A DNA stretch of 64,000 bases from Snodgrassella alvi (lineage in GTDB: Bacteria; Pseudomonadota; Gammaproteobacteria; Burkholderiales; Neisseriaceae), in contig NZ_MEIK01000015.1 of assembly GCF_002777855.1 (NCBI RefSeq), forward strand, positions 186,001 through 250,000. Reading direction: 5' to 3'. Shown one piece after another: positions 54,399 through 63,696 of this stretch. A program made the translations under genes and the position numbers. Numbering within the stretch: the stretch's first letter is position 1; each line of letters opens with the position of its first letter. Under the pieces are notes generated by a model, which was given only the letters and a program-made list of their open reading frames with translations, was not told the origin of the DNA and did no database searches.

Positions 54399-55078
54399 GC
54401 TGGCTGTCCTGTTGAGCGTCTGGCCGCTTGTTCGGTGGCGGTTAAGGCAATTTTGTTACGCACATAATGTAGGCTTGCTTCTGCTGCGGTGGTTGCGGGA
54501 TAGTGCCCGGTTAAAGCCAGTTGAGCATATACGTCTGCTTGCGGCATTTGGTTTTGCCCTGTGACGGGTAACTCAATATCCAATGCATACGCGTTGCCGA
54601 CACCGGTCCCATGGAGATGGCCGTCTGGCAGGTGGATGTTGCTGGCACTGTCTACGCGATATTCAGTGAGGCGGCTCAGATTACGGGTGTCATACCAGGC
54701 ATAAAAAAGTTCATTCATGCGGGCATCGGTAGCCGCCAGTACGCATGGTTGATCTGGTATCTGTGCAGCCACAGCGTCCAGACAAGGTATACCAATCAGA
54801 GGTAGGTTGTTCGGCAAAGCTAAACCGGTTGCTACTCCCAGTCCGATGCGAAGACCGGTAAATGCCCCCGGCCCTTGTGCATAGACTATGCCATTCAGGT
54901 CGGCTAGCATTAGGTTTGCTGTTTCCAGCAGTTGCCGGATACGCGGTAATATCAGTTCAGACTGTTTTGTGCCCACTGCTTCGTAAATGCTGTGGGTATG
55001 TCCGTTGTGATGAAGGCCTAATGATAGGTAGCCGGTGCTGGTATCGATTACCAGCAGACGAGAATTGATACTGATCAT
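54395..55078 (-). CDS. tsaB: tRNA threonylcarbamoyladenosine biosynthesis protein TsaB
   Basis: A 227-aa ASKHA-fold partner of TsaD in making t6A37 in ANN-decoding tRNAs. It shows LVIDTSTGYLSLGL near the N terminus, KQSELILPRIRQLL and YAQGPGAFTGLRIGLGVATGLA (about 66-87). Length is normal. First gene of tsaB-rimI-UDG-like, divergent from gluQ over 238 bases. Confidence 0.95.
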   Translation of the reverse strand: MISINSRLLVIDTSTGYLSLGLHHNGHTHSIYEAVGTKQSELILPRIRQLLETANLMLADLNGIVYAQGPGAFTGLRIGLGVATGLALPNNLPLIGIPCLDAVAAQIPDQPCVLAATDARMNELFYAWYDTRNLSRLTEYRVDSASNIHLPDGHLHGTGVGNAYALDIELPVTGQNQMPQADVYAQLALTGHYPATTAAEASLHYVRNKIALTATEQAARRSTGQPA

Positions 55079-55316
55079 GGTGTGTCAGAATGTTTAGATG
55101 GGTGGATTATACCTTTTTATAGCTTTTTAAATGACCCTGATGTCTGAGTTTGCTGTATCCATTATGACCGGGGCAGGGCTAATAAATGCTATTATGGGGT
55201 AAATTTTAATAATTAATTGTTTATCTTGCAGAGCTTGCTGCTATGTGAATTGGGTGGTTTGTTCTTTTGCAAATGGAATGTCAAGTTGCAGGTGATGTTC
55301 AGGATGGAAGCGGTTT

Positions 55317-56219
55317 GTGGCTGAGATGTATGTGGGGCGGTTTGCGCCCAGTCCGACTGGTTTATTGCATATTGGTTCACTGCTGACGGCTGTGGCTTCG
55401 TATCTGGATGCACGCAGCCGGCAGGGGCGTTGGCTGGTGCGTATGGAAGATTTGGATCCGCCGCGGGAAATGCCCGGTGCGGCTGCTTCTATTTTATCGA
55501 CACTGGAGGCATTTTCGCTGCACTGGGATGGTGAGGTGGTGTATCAGAGCCGCCGCCATCATTTGTATGCGGCGGCATTGGATGCATTGCGTGCACAGAA
55601 TAAAGTCTATCCTTGTTTTTGTAGTCGTAAGACGGTGCAGGCTGAAGCACGGGGTATGGGTGTGGATGGCGTAATTTATGGTGGTAAATGTGCATTAAAT
55701 TATGCAGCGATATCTGCAGTTGCGCATAAGCCTCCGGCATGGCGTTTACGCACAGATACAGCCATTATCGGTTTTCAGGATGCGGTACAGGGGTGGCAGC
55801 AGCAATGTCTGGCTAGTGATACGGGCGATTTTATTTTGCTGCGTGCGGATGGCTGCTGGGCTTATCAGCTGGCGGTGGTGGTCGATGATGCAGCACAGGG
55901 TGTAAATCATGTGGTGCGTGGTCAGGATTTGCTGGTGTCGACGCCACGGCAGATTTATGTACAGCAGTTGTTAGGTCTTGCTCAGCCTGAGTATGCTCAT
56001 TTGCCGTTGTTAACAAATGCGCAGGGGCAGAAGTGGTCGAAGCAGACGCGGGCACCGGCACTGGATTTGCATCGACGTGAGGATTTGTTACGGCAGGTTT
56101 TGCTTTATCTGGGGCTGCCGCTGGCGCCGCAAGTGGATAGTTTGGCGGATTTGCTGGAATGGGCGGTATTGCATTGGCGGCTAGAGCGTGTTCGGCCACA
56201 CGCTATTATGACTGAATAG
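55317..56219 (+). CDS. gluQ: Glutamyl-Q tRNA(Asp) synthetase
   Basis: 300 aa, a shortened GluRS without the anticodon-binding domain. It attaches glutamate to queuosine 34 of tRNA-Asp. [15 protein letters not shown] holds the HIGS signature (18-21). The zinc site is CFC (about 101-103) with YGGKC. KWSKQ replaces KMSK. The start is GTG with GGAAG six bases upstream; ATG 55326 is less well placed. Interestingly a tRNA-Asp gene, its substrate, is in this window. Confidence 0.95.
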   Translation: MAEMYVGRFAPSPTGLLHIGSLLTAVASYLDARSRQGRWLVRMEDLDPPREMPGAAASILSTLEAFSLHWDGEVVYQSRRHHLYAAALDALRAQNKVYPCFCSRKTVQAEARGMGVDGVIYGGKCALNYAAISAVAHKPPAWRLRTDTAIIGFQDAVQGWQQQCLASDTGDFILLRADGCWAYQLAVVVDDAAQGVNHVVRGQDLLVSTPRQIYVQQLLGLAQPEYAHLPLLTNAQGQKWSKQTRAPALDLHRREDLLRQVLLYLGLPLAPQVDSLADLLEWAVLHWRLERVRPHAIMTE

Positions 56220-56257
56220 TTTTAGGTAAGGGATTTTAGATTAAAGGGAGAAGCAGG

Positions 56258-57961
56258 TTGGCTACACCAAATGTTCAAGCATTTTCTGCGCGTTTTTATC
56301 TGCGTATGTGGCAAAAGCGCCAGCGTCGGTCTTTCCGGCTGGCATGGGTGCTGATGCTGACGGCAGCGGTATTAATTATTGTGCAAAGTGCTTTATTGGC
56401 CAATCTGTTTGCATTGTGGCTGGGTGGTGAGAATGTGATGGCGGCTCTCCGCCAGTTTCTGCCTTATTTGCTAGTGTGTTGGTTGCTGCGACCGTTGCTG
56501 AATTATTTTAAAGATCGGTTGGTGGCGCAAGCCAGTGCGTCTATCCGCATGCAGCTACGCAGCCAGTTGTTAAGCGCTTTGGCTTTTCTGGGGCCGGAAC
56601 GCAGCCAATATGGCAGTGATGGCGCGCTGTCTTCCTTGGTGTTGGAGCAGGTGGATGCGCTAGATGGTTATTTTAGCCATTATGTGCTGCAACAGCAGTT
56701 GGCAGCACTAATGCCATTGCTGATTGCAGCGGCAACCTGTTTTTACAGTCCGTTTGCAGCGGCTTTGTTATTGCTGACAGCACCATTGGTGCCGGTGTTT
56801 ATGATTCTGCTAGGGCAGGCTGCTGCGCGAAAAAATCGGGCGCAATTATCAGCGCTTGCAGCATTGAGCGGTCGGTTTCTGGATTTATTGCGTGGTTTGC
56901 CGACGTTACGTCGGCTGGGGGCACAGCAGATTGCGCAGCAGGCAATTGATTCGGCTGCTTATTCTTACCGTAAGCGTACTATGGCGGTGCTGCGTCTAGC
57001 ATTTCTGTCTACGGCGGTGTTGGAGTTGTTTGCTTCCTTGGCGATTGCACTGGTGGCGGTGTATCTGGGATTGGGGCTACTGGGTGTGTTGCCGTGGGCA
57101 AATGGTCAGGTGCCGGTACCTTATCAGGGGGCGTTGTTTATTTTGCTGCTGGCTCCTGAATTTTATGCGCCGCTGCGCCAGTTAGGTGCGAATTATCATG
57201 ATAAGGCCAAAGCGGAAGCGGCAACAGAAGCATTAATCCCTTTGTTTGAAGTTACTGAAACGGTGACAGCGTCCACTGCAGAGGTGGATTTTGTATTGCA
57301 GAGTCCGCCTGAGCTGCGAGGTGAATATTTGGTGGTTTACGGGCGAGATAAGCGAGTGAGGTTGCCTCAATTTAGTTTCAGTGTACAGGCTGGCGAGCGG
57401 GTGCTGCTGCGGGGCGCCAGTGGTAGTGGTAAGTCGAGTCTGTTGCAGGCTTTGCTTGGATTTGCACCTTACTCCGGTATTTTACGGATTAATCAATATG
57501 ATTATGTCGATTTGAATCTGCCACTACTCAGACAATCGGTGGCTTATCTGGCGCAGACGCCGCCGATTTTGGCGTTGTCGATTGCTGATAATTTGCGGCT
57601 GGCTAATGCCAGTGCTTCAGATGAGCAGTTGCGTGAAGTGTTGCAGCAGGTGGGTTTGTGGGTGCTGGTACAGAGGTTGCCGGCTCAGTTAAATACGCTA
57701 TTGGGTGAGCGAGGCAAGGGATTGTCAGGTGGACAGTTGCAACGTCTCGCGCTGGCACAGATGCTGCTGCGCAATTCCCCTTTGTGGCTGTTGGATGAGC
57801 CGACTGCACATTTGGATGCGCAAACAGCAGAAGAAATTATGCGCTTACTGGACAGACTCAGCTACGGCAAGACGGTGTTGCTAGTGAGCCATGATGTGAG
57901 TTATGCAGGTTGGACAGACCGAGAAATAATGCTGTCTTCTGAGCAGGAGCGGGTGCGATGA
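56258..57961 (+). CDS. cydD: Heterodimeric thiol-reductant ABC exporter subunit CydD
   Basis: 567 aa. An N-terminal six-helix membrane domain is followed by an ABC domain with GASGSGKSSL, YLAQTPPILALSIADNL, signature LSGGQLQRLALAQM and Walker B LWLLDEPTAHLD. With CydC it exports cysteine/glutathione to the periplasm, needed to assemble cytochrome bd. The start is TTG backed by AAAGGGAG; the next Met is 16 codons on. The stop overlaps cydC by 4 bases. It is encoded just before cydAB in the same direction. Confidence 0.93.
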   Translation: MATPNVQAFSARFYLRMWQKRQRRSFRLAWVLMLTAAVLIIVQSALLANLFALWLGGENVMAALRQFLPYLLVCWLLRPLLNYFKDRLVAQASASIRMQLRSQLLSALAFLGPERSQYGSDGALSSLVLEQVDALDGYFSHYVLQQQLAALMPLLIAAATCFYSPFAAALLLLTAPLVPVFMILLGQAAARKNRAQLSALAALSGRFLDLLRGLPTLRRLGAQQIAQQAIDSAAYSYRKRTMAVLRLAFLSTAVLELFASLAIALVAVYLGLGLLGVLPWANGQVPVPYQGALFILLLAPEFYAPLRQLGANYHDKAKAEAATEALIPLFEVTETVTASTAEVDFVLQSPPELRGEYLVVYGRDKRVRLPQFSFSVQAGERVLLRGASGSGKSSLLQALLGFAPYSGILRINQYDYVDLNLPLLRQSVAYLAQTPPILALSIADNLRLANASASDEQLREVLQQVGLWVLVQRLPAQLNTLLGERGKGLSGGQLQRLALAQMLLRNSPLWLLDEPTAHLDAQTAEEIMRLLDRLSYGKTVLLVSHDVSYAGWTDREIMLSSEQERVR

Positions 57962-59616
57962 AACGTTATGATTTGTTGTGGTCGGGGCAGGAGCTAAAGT
58001 TATCGGGTCTTTTACGCAGCCGGCAGGGTGCGTGGATTCTGGCGTGGGTTTTGGGGCAGGCTACGGCAATTGCTGGTATTGCGCTGCTGGCTTTATCTGG
58101 CTGGTTTATTACGGCGGCAGGGCTAGCAGGAATGGTGAGTCTGGCTACGGCTTATATCTTTAATTATTTTACGCCAGCAGGAGTTATCCGTTTGCTGGCT
58201 ATTTTACGTACGGCTGGACGCTATGGCGAGCGTCTGGGTTCGCACGATGCGGTATTGGGACTGCTGGCTGATTTGCGTAGTGGTCTGTTTGCGCGGTTGG
58301 CCGTTGCCAGACAGCAGCAAGTGAGCTCGCTTCAGCAGATGCATCGGTTATTAAGTGATATTGAACTCTTGAATAATTGGCCGCTGAATGTGGTGTTGCC
58401 ATGGTTGTGGGCGTTTATGTTGTTGCTGGGTATTCTTGGCTTAACTCTGATTGTAGCCGGTGGCGGGCTAACGCTAGCTCTGAGTATTCCTTTGCTGCTG
58501 GCAACACTGGTAATTCCGGCATTGGCTGCTTGCTACGGGCAGAACTGGGGTCGTCGGCAAGCGATGCAGGCAGAAATTCGACGAACTGCTTTACTGCAAC
58601 CACTGGAGGCGCTAACCGCATTATTGCAATGGCAGCAATGGCCACGTTTTGCGACTGCATTTTTTGCTAAGGATGGGAATTATGTTGGCGCGCAGCTAAG
58701 TCAGCAGCGGCTGGCGGGTAGAGTGGTGCTGTTACAGCAGTTGTGTCTCGCAGCAGCGGCTGCGTTGCTGCTGTGGCATGGGAGCGCTTTATTGAGTGTA
58801 GGGAAGCTGTCTGTGGCGATGTTGCTTGCTTTGCTGCTGGCAATATTCGGCTTTTCTGAGCTGGTATTGGTGTTGGGAATGAATGTGATGACTTTTGGTT
58901 TGTGCCGCGCCGCCTGTACCCGTCTCAATGCGATTGTGCCCAACGGTGTGCCGGTGTCTGAACCAAAAAATGCTTTACCTCTGCAACTGCATTTACAGGC
59001 AAGAAATTTGTGTGCGTGCTGGCCGCAGGCACTAAATGGTGCTGAACATATTAATTTCGATGTGAAAAACGGGGATATTTTATTGTTGCAAGGTGCCTCC
59101 GGTGCCGGTAAGTCCACTTTACTGGCGGTGCTGGCCGGAGAATTGGAGGCAAATGATGGTGAGCTAAGCTGTAATGGTAGGCCGTTTGCGTATTGGCAAT
59201 GGACAAGGCAGGTGGGATATCTGGCACAGCAGTTAGATATTTTCGATTTAACGCTGGCAGAGAATCTGCGGCTGGGCAAGGCGGATGCGACTGATGAAGA
59301 GCTATGGGCGGTGCTGGCCAATGTGGGGCTGATGGTCTGGGCTGAGCATCAGCCTAAGCAACTTGATACTCCTTTGGGAGAATACGGTGCTGCGGTTTCG
59401 GGCGGGCAGGCGCGACGGATTGCACTGGCTCGATTGTTGCTGCGCCCTTATGAGCTGCTGATTCTGGATGAGCCTTTTGCAGGTATGGATGAAGAAACAC
59501 AGACCGCGCTAGCAGTAATGCTTCAGCAACATCAGCAGCGTGGAATTTTGGTTGTGGCCAGCCATCAAGCTAATCCATGGCCACAAGCACAGGTTTTGCA
59601 AGTGGGCACGAGTTGA
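57958..59616 (+). CDS. cydC: Heterodimeric thiol-reductant ABC exporter subunit CydC
   Basis: A 552-aa partner of CydD. The membrane half includes LALSGWFITAAGLAGM and GVIRLLAILRTAGRYGERLGSHD, both typical of CydC. The ABC half has LLQGASGAGKSTLLAV, QLDIFDLTLAENL, signature VSGGQARRIALARLL and Walker B LILDEPFAGMD. It starts within the cydD stop (ATGA) and ends in a terminator, so cydDC is its own unit ahead of cydABX. Confidence 0.93.
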   Translation: MKRYDLLWSGQELKLSGLLRSRQGAWILAWVLGQATAIAGIALLALSGWFITAAGLAGMVSLATAYIFNYFTPAGVIRLLAILRTAGRYGERLGSHDAVLGLLADLRSGLFARLAVARQQQVSSLQQMHRLLSDIELLNNWPLNVVLPWLWAFMLLLGILGLTLIVAGGGLTLALSIPLLLATLVIPALAACYGQNWGRRQAMQAEIRRTALLQPLEALTALLQWQQWPRFATAFFAKDGNYVGAQLSQQRLAGRVVLLQQLCLAAAAALLLWHGSALLSVGKLSVAMLLALLLAIFGFSELVLVLGMNVMTFGLCRAACTRLNAIVPNGVPVSEPKNALPLQLHLQARNLCACWPQALNGAEHINFDVKNGDILLLQGASGAGKSTLLAVLAGELEANDGELSCNGRPFAYWQWTRQVGYLAQQLDIFDLTLAENLRLGKADATDEELWAVLANVGLMVWAEHQPKQLDTPLGEYGAAVSGGQARRIALARLLLRPYELLILDEPFAGMDEETQTALAVMLQQHQQRGILVVASHQANPWPQAQVLQVGTS

Positions 59617-59649
59617 GCGGTATGTCTTTGTTGCAGTATGCGTATTGAT

Positions 59650-59677
59650 ACAGCCACGTTGTGGCTGTTTTTATTTT
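59650..59677 (+). terminator. Terminator of cydDC
   Basis: An 8-bp perfect stem, ACAGCCAC/GTGGCTGT, has a 3-base loop and a following TTTTTATTTT. Confidence 0.88.
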
Positions 59678-59694
59678 GAAAAGAAACACGGTAT

Positions 59695-59708
59695 TTGATT
59701 TAAATCAA
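59695..59708. promoter_or_regulatory. FNR/ANR-type binding site upstream of cydA
   Basis: TTGAT-TTAA-ATCAA is a perfect 14-base FNR palindrome. It lies 307 bases before the cydA start. If the promoter has the usual FNR-activated layout, transcription would begin near 59743 and leave a leader of about 270 bases. The regulator gene is not in the window. Confidence 0.8.
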
Positions 59709-60015
59709 GTTAATGCTGTGCAGATAATAAATATTGATAAATCCATTGTTTTATAATTTATACTTATATGTGTATGAATTTTTTAAGTCGTAGAGTAAGT
59801 ATTTTTTAATTATATGTGATATACCTTCGGTAATTTATAATCAAACTTTACAATTTTAAATTTATTCTAATTATAAGTATTTGAAAAATTTTATGTTCAG
59901 TTTCATATTCTCAATTTGAATAGTATTATTTTATATATGTAATCTGGATATTTGTACTATTCGGGCTGTGTTTTTGCTGAATAAAATTTAATTAATTAAA
60001 ACAAGGAACAAGGCT
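59709..60015 (+). other. Long AT-rich leader of cydABX
   Basis: About 300 AT-rich bases without a gene between the FNR-type site and cydA. ATAATA/ATATTG near 59724-59736 could supply a -10. I see no strong hairpin. The AAGGAACAAGG before cydA is the ribosome site. Confidence 0.4.
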
Positions 60016-61560
60016 ATGGATTTGGTGGAGCTGTCTCGGCTGCAGTTTGCTCTAGTCGCGCTTTATCATTTTTTGTTTGTGCCGCTCACACTTGGGATGA
60101 CATGGATTCTGGTCATTATGGAATCAGTATATGTCCTGACCGGCAAGCAAATTTATAAGGATATGACGCGTTTCTGGGGTAAATTATTTGGTATCAATTT
60201 CGCACTTGGGGTGACTACCGGTATTACCATGGAATTCCAGTTTGGTACCAACTGGTCTTATTACTCACATTATGTGGGTGATATTTTTGGTGCCCCTTTG
60301 GCGATTGAAGGTCTTATGGCTTTCTTTCTTGAGTCTACGTTTGTAGGTTTGTTCTTTTTTGCTTGGGATCGCTTGAGTCGTCCCGGCCATCTGTTAGTTA
60401 CAGTGCTGATGGCGCTGGGTACTAATCTGTCTGCTTTATGGATTTTGGTGGCCAATGGTTGGATGCAAGATCCGGTGGGTGCGCATTTCAATTTTGAATC
60501 TATGCGCATGGAAATGACTAGCTTTTCGGAAATCTTTCTGAACGAGGTGGCGCAAAATAAATTCGTGCATACCGTTTCTGCCGGTTATGTGACTGGTGCA
60601 ATTTTCGTGATGGCGATTTCTGCCTGGTATATGTTGAAGCGTCAGGATGTGGAATTTGCTAAGAAAAGTTTCCGTATCGCGGTGGGTTTTGGTGTGGCTT
60701 CAATTTTGTCGGTGATTGTGCTTGGTGATGAATCCGGTTATACGGTTGGTAAATCACAGCAAACCAAAATGGCTGCGCTAGAAGCCATGTGGGAAACAGA
60801 ACCGGCACCAGCTTCTTTTAATTTGATTGCTCTGCCCAATGAAGATGCGATGAAAAATGATTTTACAGTCCGGATTCCATGGGCAATGGGCTTGATTGGT
60901 ACGCGCTCGTTGGATAAGCAAATTCCGGGAATTAAGGAAATCATTGTTGACAACATTGAGCGTATCCGTAACGGACGTGAAGCAGTAATCGCACTGGAAG
61001 CATTGCGTAAAAATCGTTCTGATGAGCTGGCTAAAGAAAACCTGAAAAAATATGGTAATGATTTAGGCTTTGGTTTATTGCTGAAATCATATGTACCAGA
61101 TGTGCGGCAGGCTACTGAAGCTGATATTGCACATGCGGCGCGGGAAACCATTCCGCGTGTGGCTCCGATGTTCTGGAGTTTCCGAATTATGGTGCTGTGC
61201 GGATTTCTAATGCTATTGTTAATGGCAGTGGCATTTTACGCTTCGGTTAAAAATAATTTTGCAGAAAAGCGCTGGTTGCTGAAATGGACGTTCTGGAGTC
61301 TGCCTCTGCCATGGCTGGCTTGTGAAGCCGGATGGTTTGTGGCCGAATATGGCCGCCAGCCGTGGACGGTATACGGTGTGCTGCCCACTAATCTGTCTGT
61401 ATCTTCATTAACTGCCGCCAACATCTGGGGTTCTATTTTCGGCTTTGTGACTTTGTACACGATATTGCTGATTGTGGAAGTTTATCTGATGGTACGGTTT
61501 TCGCGTCAGGGACCGGGCTCGCTGGGCACGGGTCGCTATGCCAATGAAGCAGAGCATTAG
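60016..61560 (+). CDS. cydA: Cytochrome bd ubiquinol oxidase subunit I
   Basis: A 514-aa inner-membrane subunit holding hemes b558, b595 and d. Marks are RLQFALVALYHFLFVPLTLG with heme ligand His18, EFQFGTNWSYYSHYVGDIFG, GLMAFFLESTFVGLFFF, and FVHTVSAGYVTGA with the b558 histidine. The quinol loop GDESGYTVGKSQQTKMAALE and YGRQPWTVYGVLPT follow. Length and Q loop match the long E. coli type. It gives high-affinity oxygen reduction for microaerobic growth. cydB follows after 9 bases. Confidence 0.97.
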   Translation: MDLVELSRLQFALVALYHFLFVPLTLGMTWILVIMESVYVLTGKQIYKDMTRFWGKLFGINFALGVTTGITMEFQFGTNWSYYSHYVGDIFGAPLAIEGLMAFFLESTFVGLFFFAWDRLSRPGHLLVTVLMALGTNLSALWILVANGWMQDPVGAHFNFESMRMEMTSFSEIFLNEVAQNKFVHTVSAGYVTGAIFVMAISAWYMLKRQDVEFAKKSFRIAVGFGVASILSVIVLGDESGYTVGKSQQTKMAALEAMWETEPAPASFNLIALPNEDAMKNDFTVRIPWAMGLIGTRSLDKQIPGIKEIIVDNIERIRNGREAVIALEALRKNRSDELAKENLKKYGNDLGFGLLLKSYVPDVRQATEADIAHAARETIPRVAPMFWSFRIMVLCGFLMLLLMAVAFYASVKNNFAEKRWLLKWTFWSLPLPWLACEAGWFVAEYGRQPWTVYGVLPTNLSVSSLTAANIWGSIFGFVTLYTILLIVEVYLMVRFSRQGPGSLGTGRYANEAEH

Positions 61561-61569
61561 GAGTTGAGC

Positions 61570-62718
61570 ATGGAATTCTTGGATTATCCGGTATTGAAAT
61601 TCATCTGGTGGTTATTGCTGGGCGTGCTGCTGATCGGCTTTGCCATAATGGATGGACAAGACATGGGGGTTGGCGCTTTGCTGCCGTTTGTGGGCAGAAA
61701 CGATAATGAGCGCCGTGTGATTATTAATACGGTAGGCCCGCATTGGGATGGCAATCAAGTATGGTTTATTACTGGAGGTGGCGCGATTTTTGCTGCTTGG
61801 CCATATGCATATGCTACTGCTTTTTCCGGTTTTTACTGGGCGATGATGGCCGTATTGTGGGCGCTGTTTTTCCGGCCGGTGGGGTTTGATTACCGCAGTA
61901 AAATTAATAATCCGCTATGGCGCTCCAGCTGGGACTGGTTATTGTTTGTTGGCAGTTTTGTGCCGCCGCTGATTTTTGGTGTTGCATTCGGCAATCTGCT
62001 TTTAGGGGTGCCATTTCATTTTGATGATGATTTGCGTTCTTTCTACACCGGTAGTTTTTGGGGATTGCTAAATCCATTTAGTCTGTTGTGCGGTGTGGTA
62101 TCAGCAGCAATGATTATTTTCCACGGTGCCATTTATCTGGCTTTACGTACGGAAGATGTGGTGAAAAAACGTGCGCTGCAAGCAAGTACCATCGCGCTAA
62201 TAGTGGTAGTGGTGACCTTTTCGTTGGCTGGTCTGTGGATTAATTTGGGTATCAAGGGCTACAGCATGGTAGCCGGTAGCTATCTACCAGCCGCCGCACC
62301 CGACCCACTCCATAAACAGGTGGTTACCGCCACTGGTGCGTGGATGCAAAACTATCAGCAATATCCGCTGTTGCTGGTGATTCCGGTGCTGGCTTATCTG
62401 GGCTTTATTCTGGCTTGGCTGCTGGCCAAAAATGGTAAAGCATTTGCAGCGTTTTGGTCGTCTGCACTGGGTCTAGCTGGAGTGATTGCTACTGCTGGTG
62501 TGGCTATGTTTCCATTTATCATGCCATCCAATACCGATTTGCGTTCGAGTTTAACAGTATGGGATGCTAGCTCCAGTGAATTTACTTTGAAAGTAATGCT
62601 GGTGGCTGCAGTTATCTTTGTGCCGATTGTGCTGTTTTATACCAGCTGGTGCTACCGTGTGATGCGCGGTAAGGTAACCAGTGAGCATATCCGCCGCAAC
62701 GATCACAGCGCATATTGA
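61570..62718 (+). CDS. cydB: Cytochrome bd ubiquinol oxidase subunit II
   Basis: 382 aa with about nine helices. Family stretches are LLIGFAIMDGQDMGVGALLPF, GPHWDGNQVWFITGGGAIFAAWP, FSGFYWAMMAVLWALFFRPVGFDYRSK and VAMFPFIMPSN. The chosen ATG follows GGAG by six bases; an in-frame TTG two codons earlier lies within that spacing and is rejected. It is cotranscribed with cydA and cydX. Confidence 0.97.
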   Translation: MEFLDYPVLKFIWWLLLGVLLIGFAIMDGQDMGVGALLPFVGRNDNERRVIINTVGPHWDGNQVWFITGGGAIFAAWPYAYATAFSGFYWAMMAVLWALFFRPVGFDYRSKINNPLWRSSWDWLLFVGSFVPPLIFGVAFGNLLLGVPFHFDDDLRSFYTGSFWGLLNPFSLLCGVVSAAMIIFHGAIYLALRTEDVVKKRALQASTIALIVVVVTFSLAGLWINLGIKGYSMVAGSYLPAAAPDPLHKQVVTATGAWMQNYQQYPLLLVIPVLAYLGFILAWLLAKNGKAFAAFWSSALGLAGVIATAGVAMFPFIMPSNTDLRSSLTVWDASSSEFTLKVMLVAAVIFVPIVLFYTSWCYRVMRGKVTSEHIRRNDHSAY

Positions 62719-62776
62719 TAACGTAGTACCTGCCGGTGCGCACCGGCAGGTATGGCTAAACAGACGGGAGTATATT

Positions 62777-62899
62777 ATGTGGTATTTTGCTTGGTGTTTG
62801 GGCATTGGTTTTGCCATATTGCTGGGTGTAGTAAATGCATTATGGGGCGAATATCAGCAGGATAGAGATTCTTTAGAGCAGAACTCATCAGAGTCATAA
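62777..62899 (+). CDS. cydX: Cytochrome bd small subunit CydX
   Basis: A 40-aa single-helix subunit. MWYFAWCLGIGFAILLGVVNALW is nearly identical in pattern to E. coli CydX (MWYFAWILG...), with a charged tail. GGGAG stands 6-7 bases before the ATG. It lies 58 bases after cydB, completing cydABX. It stabilises the oxidase in E. coli. It is easy to miss because of its size. Confidence 0.93.
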   Translation: MWYFAWCLGIGFAILLGVVNALWGEYQQDRDSLEQNSSES

Positions 62900-62964
62900 G
62901 AAAATTTATGCAGAATCAGGCTGAGCGGAATAAGCTCAGGTAATCTGAACAGTTCCTTTGGTTT

Positions 62965-63001
62965 GCTGTATACCTATGTAACGGGTATACAGCTTTTTTT
63001 G
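62965..63001 (+). terminator. Terminator of cydABX
   Basis: A perfect 10-bp stem, GCTGTATACC/GGTATACAGC (62965-62974, 62984-62993), has a 9-base loop and at least seven T. Confidence 0.92.
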
Positions 63002-63149
63002 CTTACGGCGTATATTCATTGAGTGGTGAAAGTGTCTAGATGGTTGCTCCTTTTGCGGTAAATGTGGGTTGAAGAGATTAATTTTTCTGGAAATTTTTGC
63101 ATTTTTATATTATTATGTTTGATGGATATTCTCTTCGGAAAGGACTCCG

Positions 63150-63431
63150 ATGAATAAATTGATACGTAATGGCTTGATGTTTTCTGTTTCTATGCTGCTG
63201 GCTATGAGCGCTGGCGCTAAGGATATTAAAATTGACGGCAACAATACTTCCTATGCACCGGAAGAAGTGCAAAAGCTGGCCAGCACTGCTGTAAAAATGG
63301 GTGTGAAAGAGCCTCTGAATATGAATTTGGCCGCTGGAAATCTGACAGTATCTGGCGCCAGCAGTACTAAATGTGTAATTAAAGTAGGCACAGGACAGAC
63401 ACCGCAGATTGCTGGTATCAGTTGCAAATAA
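63150..63431 (+). CDS. Small exported protein of unknown function (93 aa)
   Basis: A Sec signal peptide (MNKLIRNGLMFSVSMLLAMSAGA, cleavage near AGA-K) is followed by about 70 residues: KDIKIDGNNTSYAPEEVQK, a short helix, then LTVSGASSTKCVIKVGTGQ and a final GISCK. The two cysteines (CVIKV and ISCK) could form a disulfide. GGAAAGGA lies before the ATG. It is monocistronic with its own terminator. I do not recognise the family; a periplasmic or surface role is inferred only from the signal. Confidence 0.75.
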   Translation: MNKLIRNGLMFSVSMLLAMSAGAKDIKIDGNNTSYAPEEVQKLASTAVKMGVKEPLNMNLAAGNLTVSGASSTKCVIKVGTGQTPQIAGISCK

Positions 63432-63463
63432 GCTGCTGATTCAAGCTTTTCCTGTAAAGAATG

Positions 63464-63499
63464 AAAAACAGGCCAATCGTTGGGATTGGCCTGTTTTTT
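63464..63499 (+). terminator. Terminator of the small exported-protein gene
   Basis: A perfect 15-bp stem (63464-63478 with 63484-63498) has a 5-base loop and T-run. Confidence 0.93.
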
Positions 63500-63696
63500 A
63501 CTGGCAATTTGGCTCAGGGCGAGATGGTATAAGCGATTGATGCTCGATCGGTGGTGGGTCACCTAGTAGTAATGTGGTTTGTTATCCACACGGGTGGAAG
63601 ATATACTGTGATTATCTGGCAGAAACAGAGTATATAGGTGTCTGATATATGATCAGTCAAACAGATTTTATGATTGAATAAATTAAGGGGAATGAT

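Noticed and set aside
55831-56199. 122-codon Pro/Ala/His-rich frame on the minus strand within gluQ
   Set aside because: Composition artefact of codon bias on the opposite strand of a real gene.
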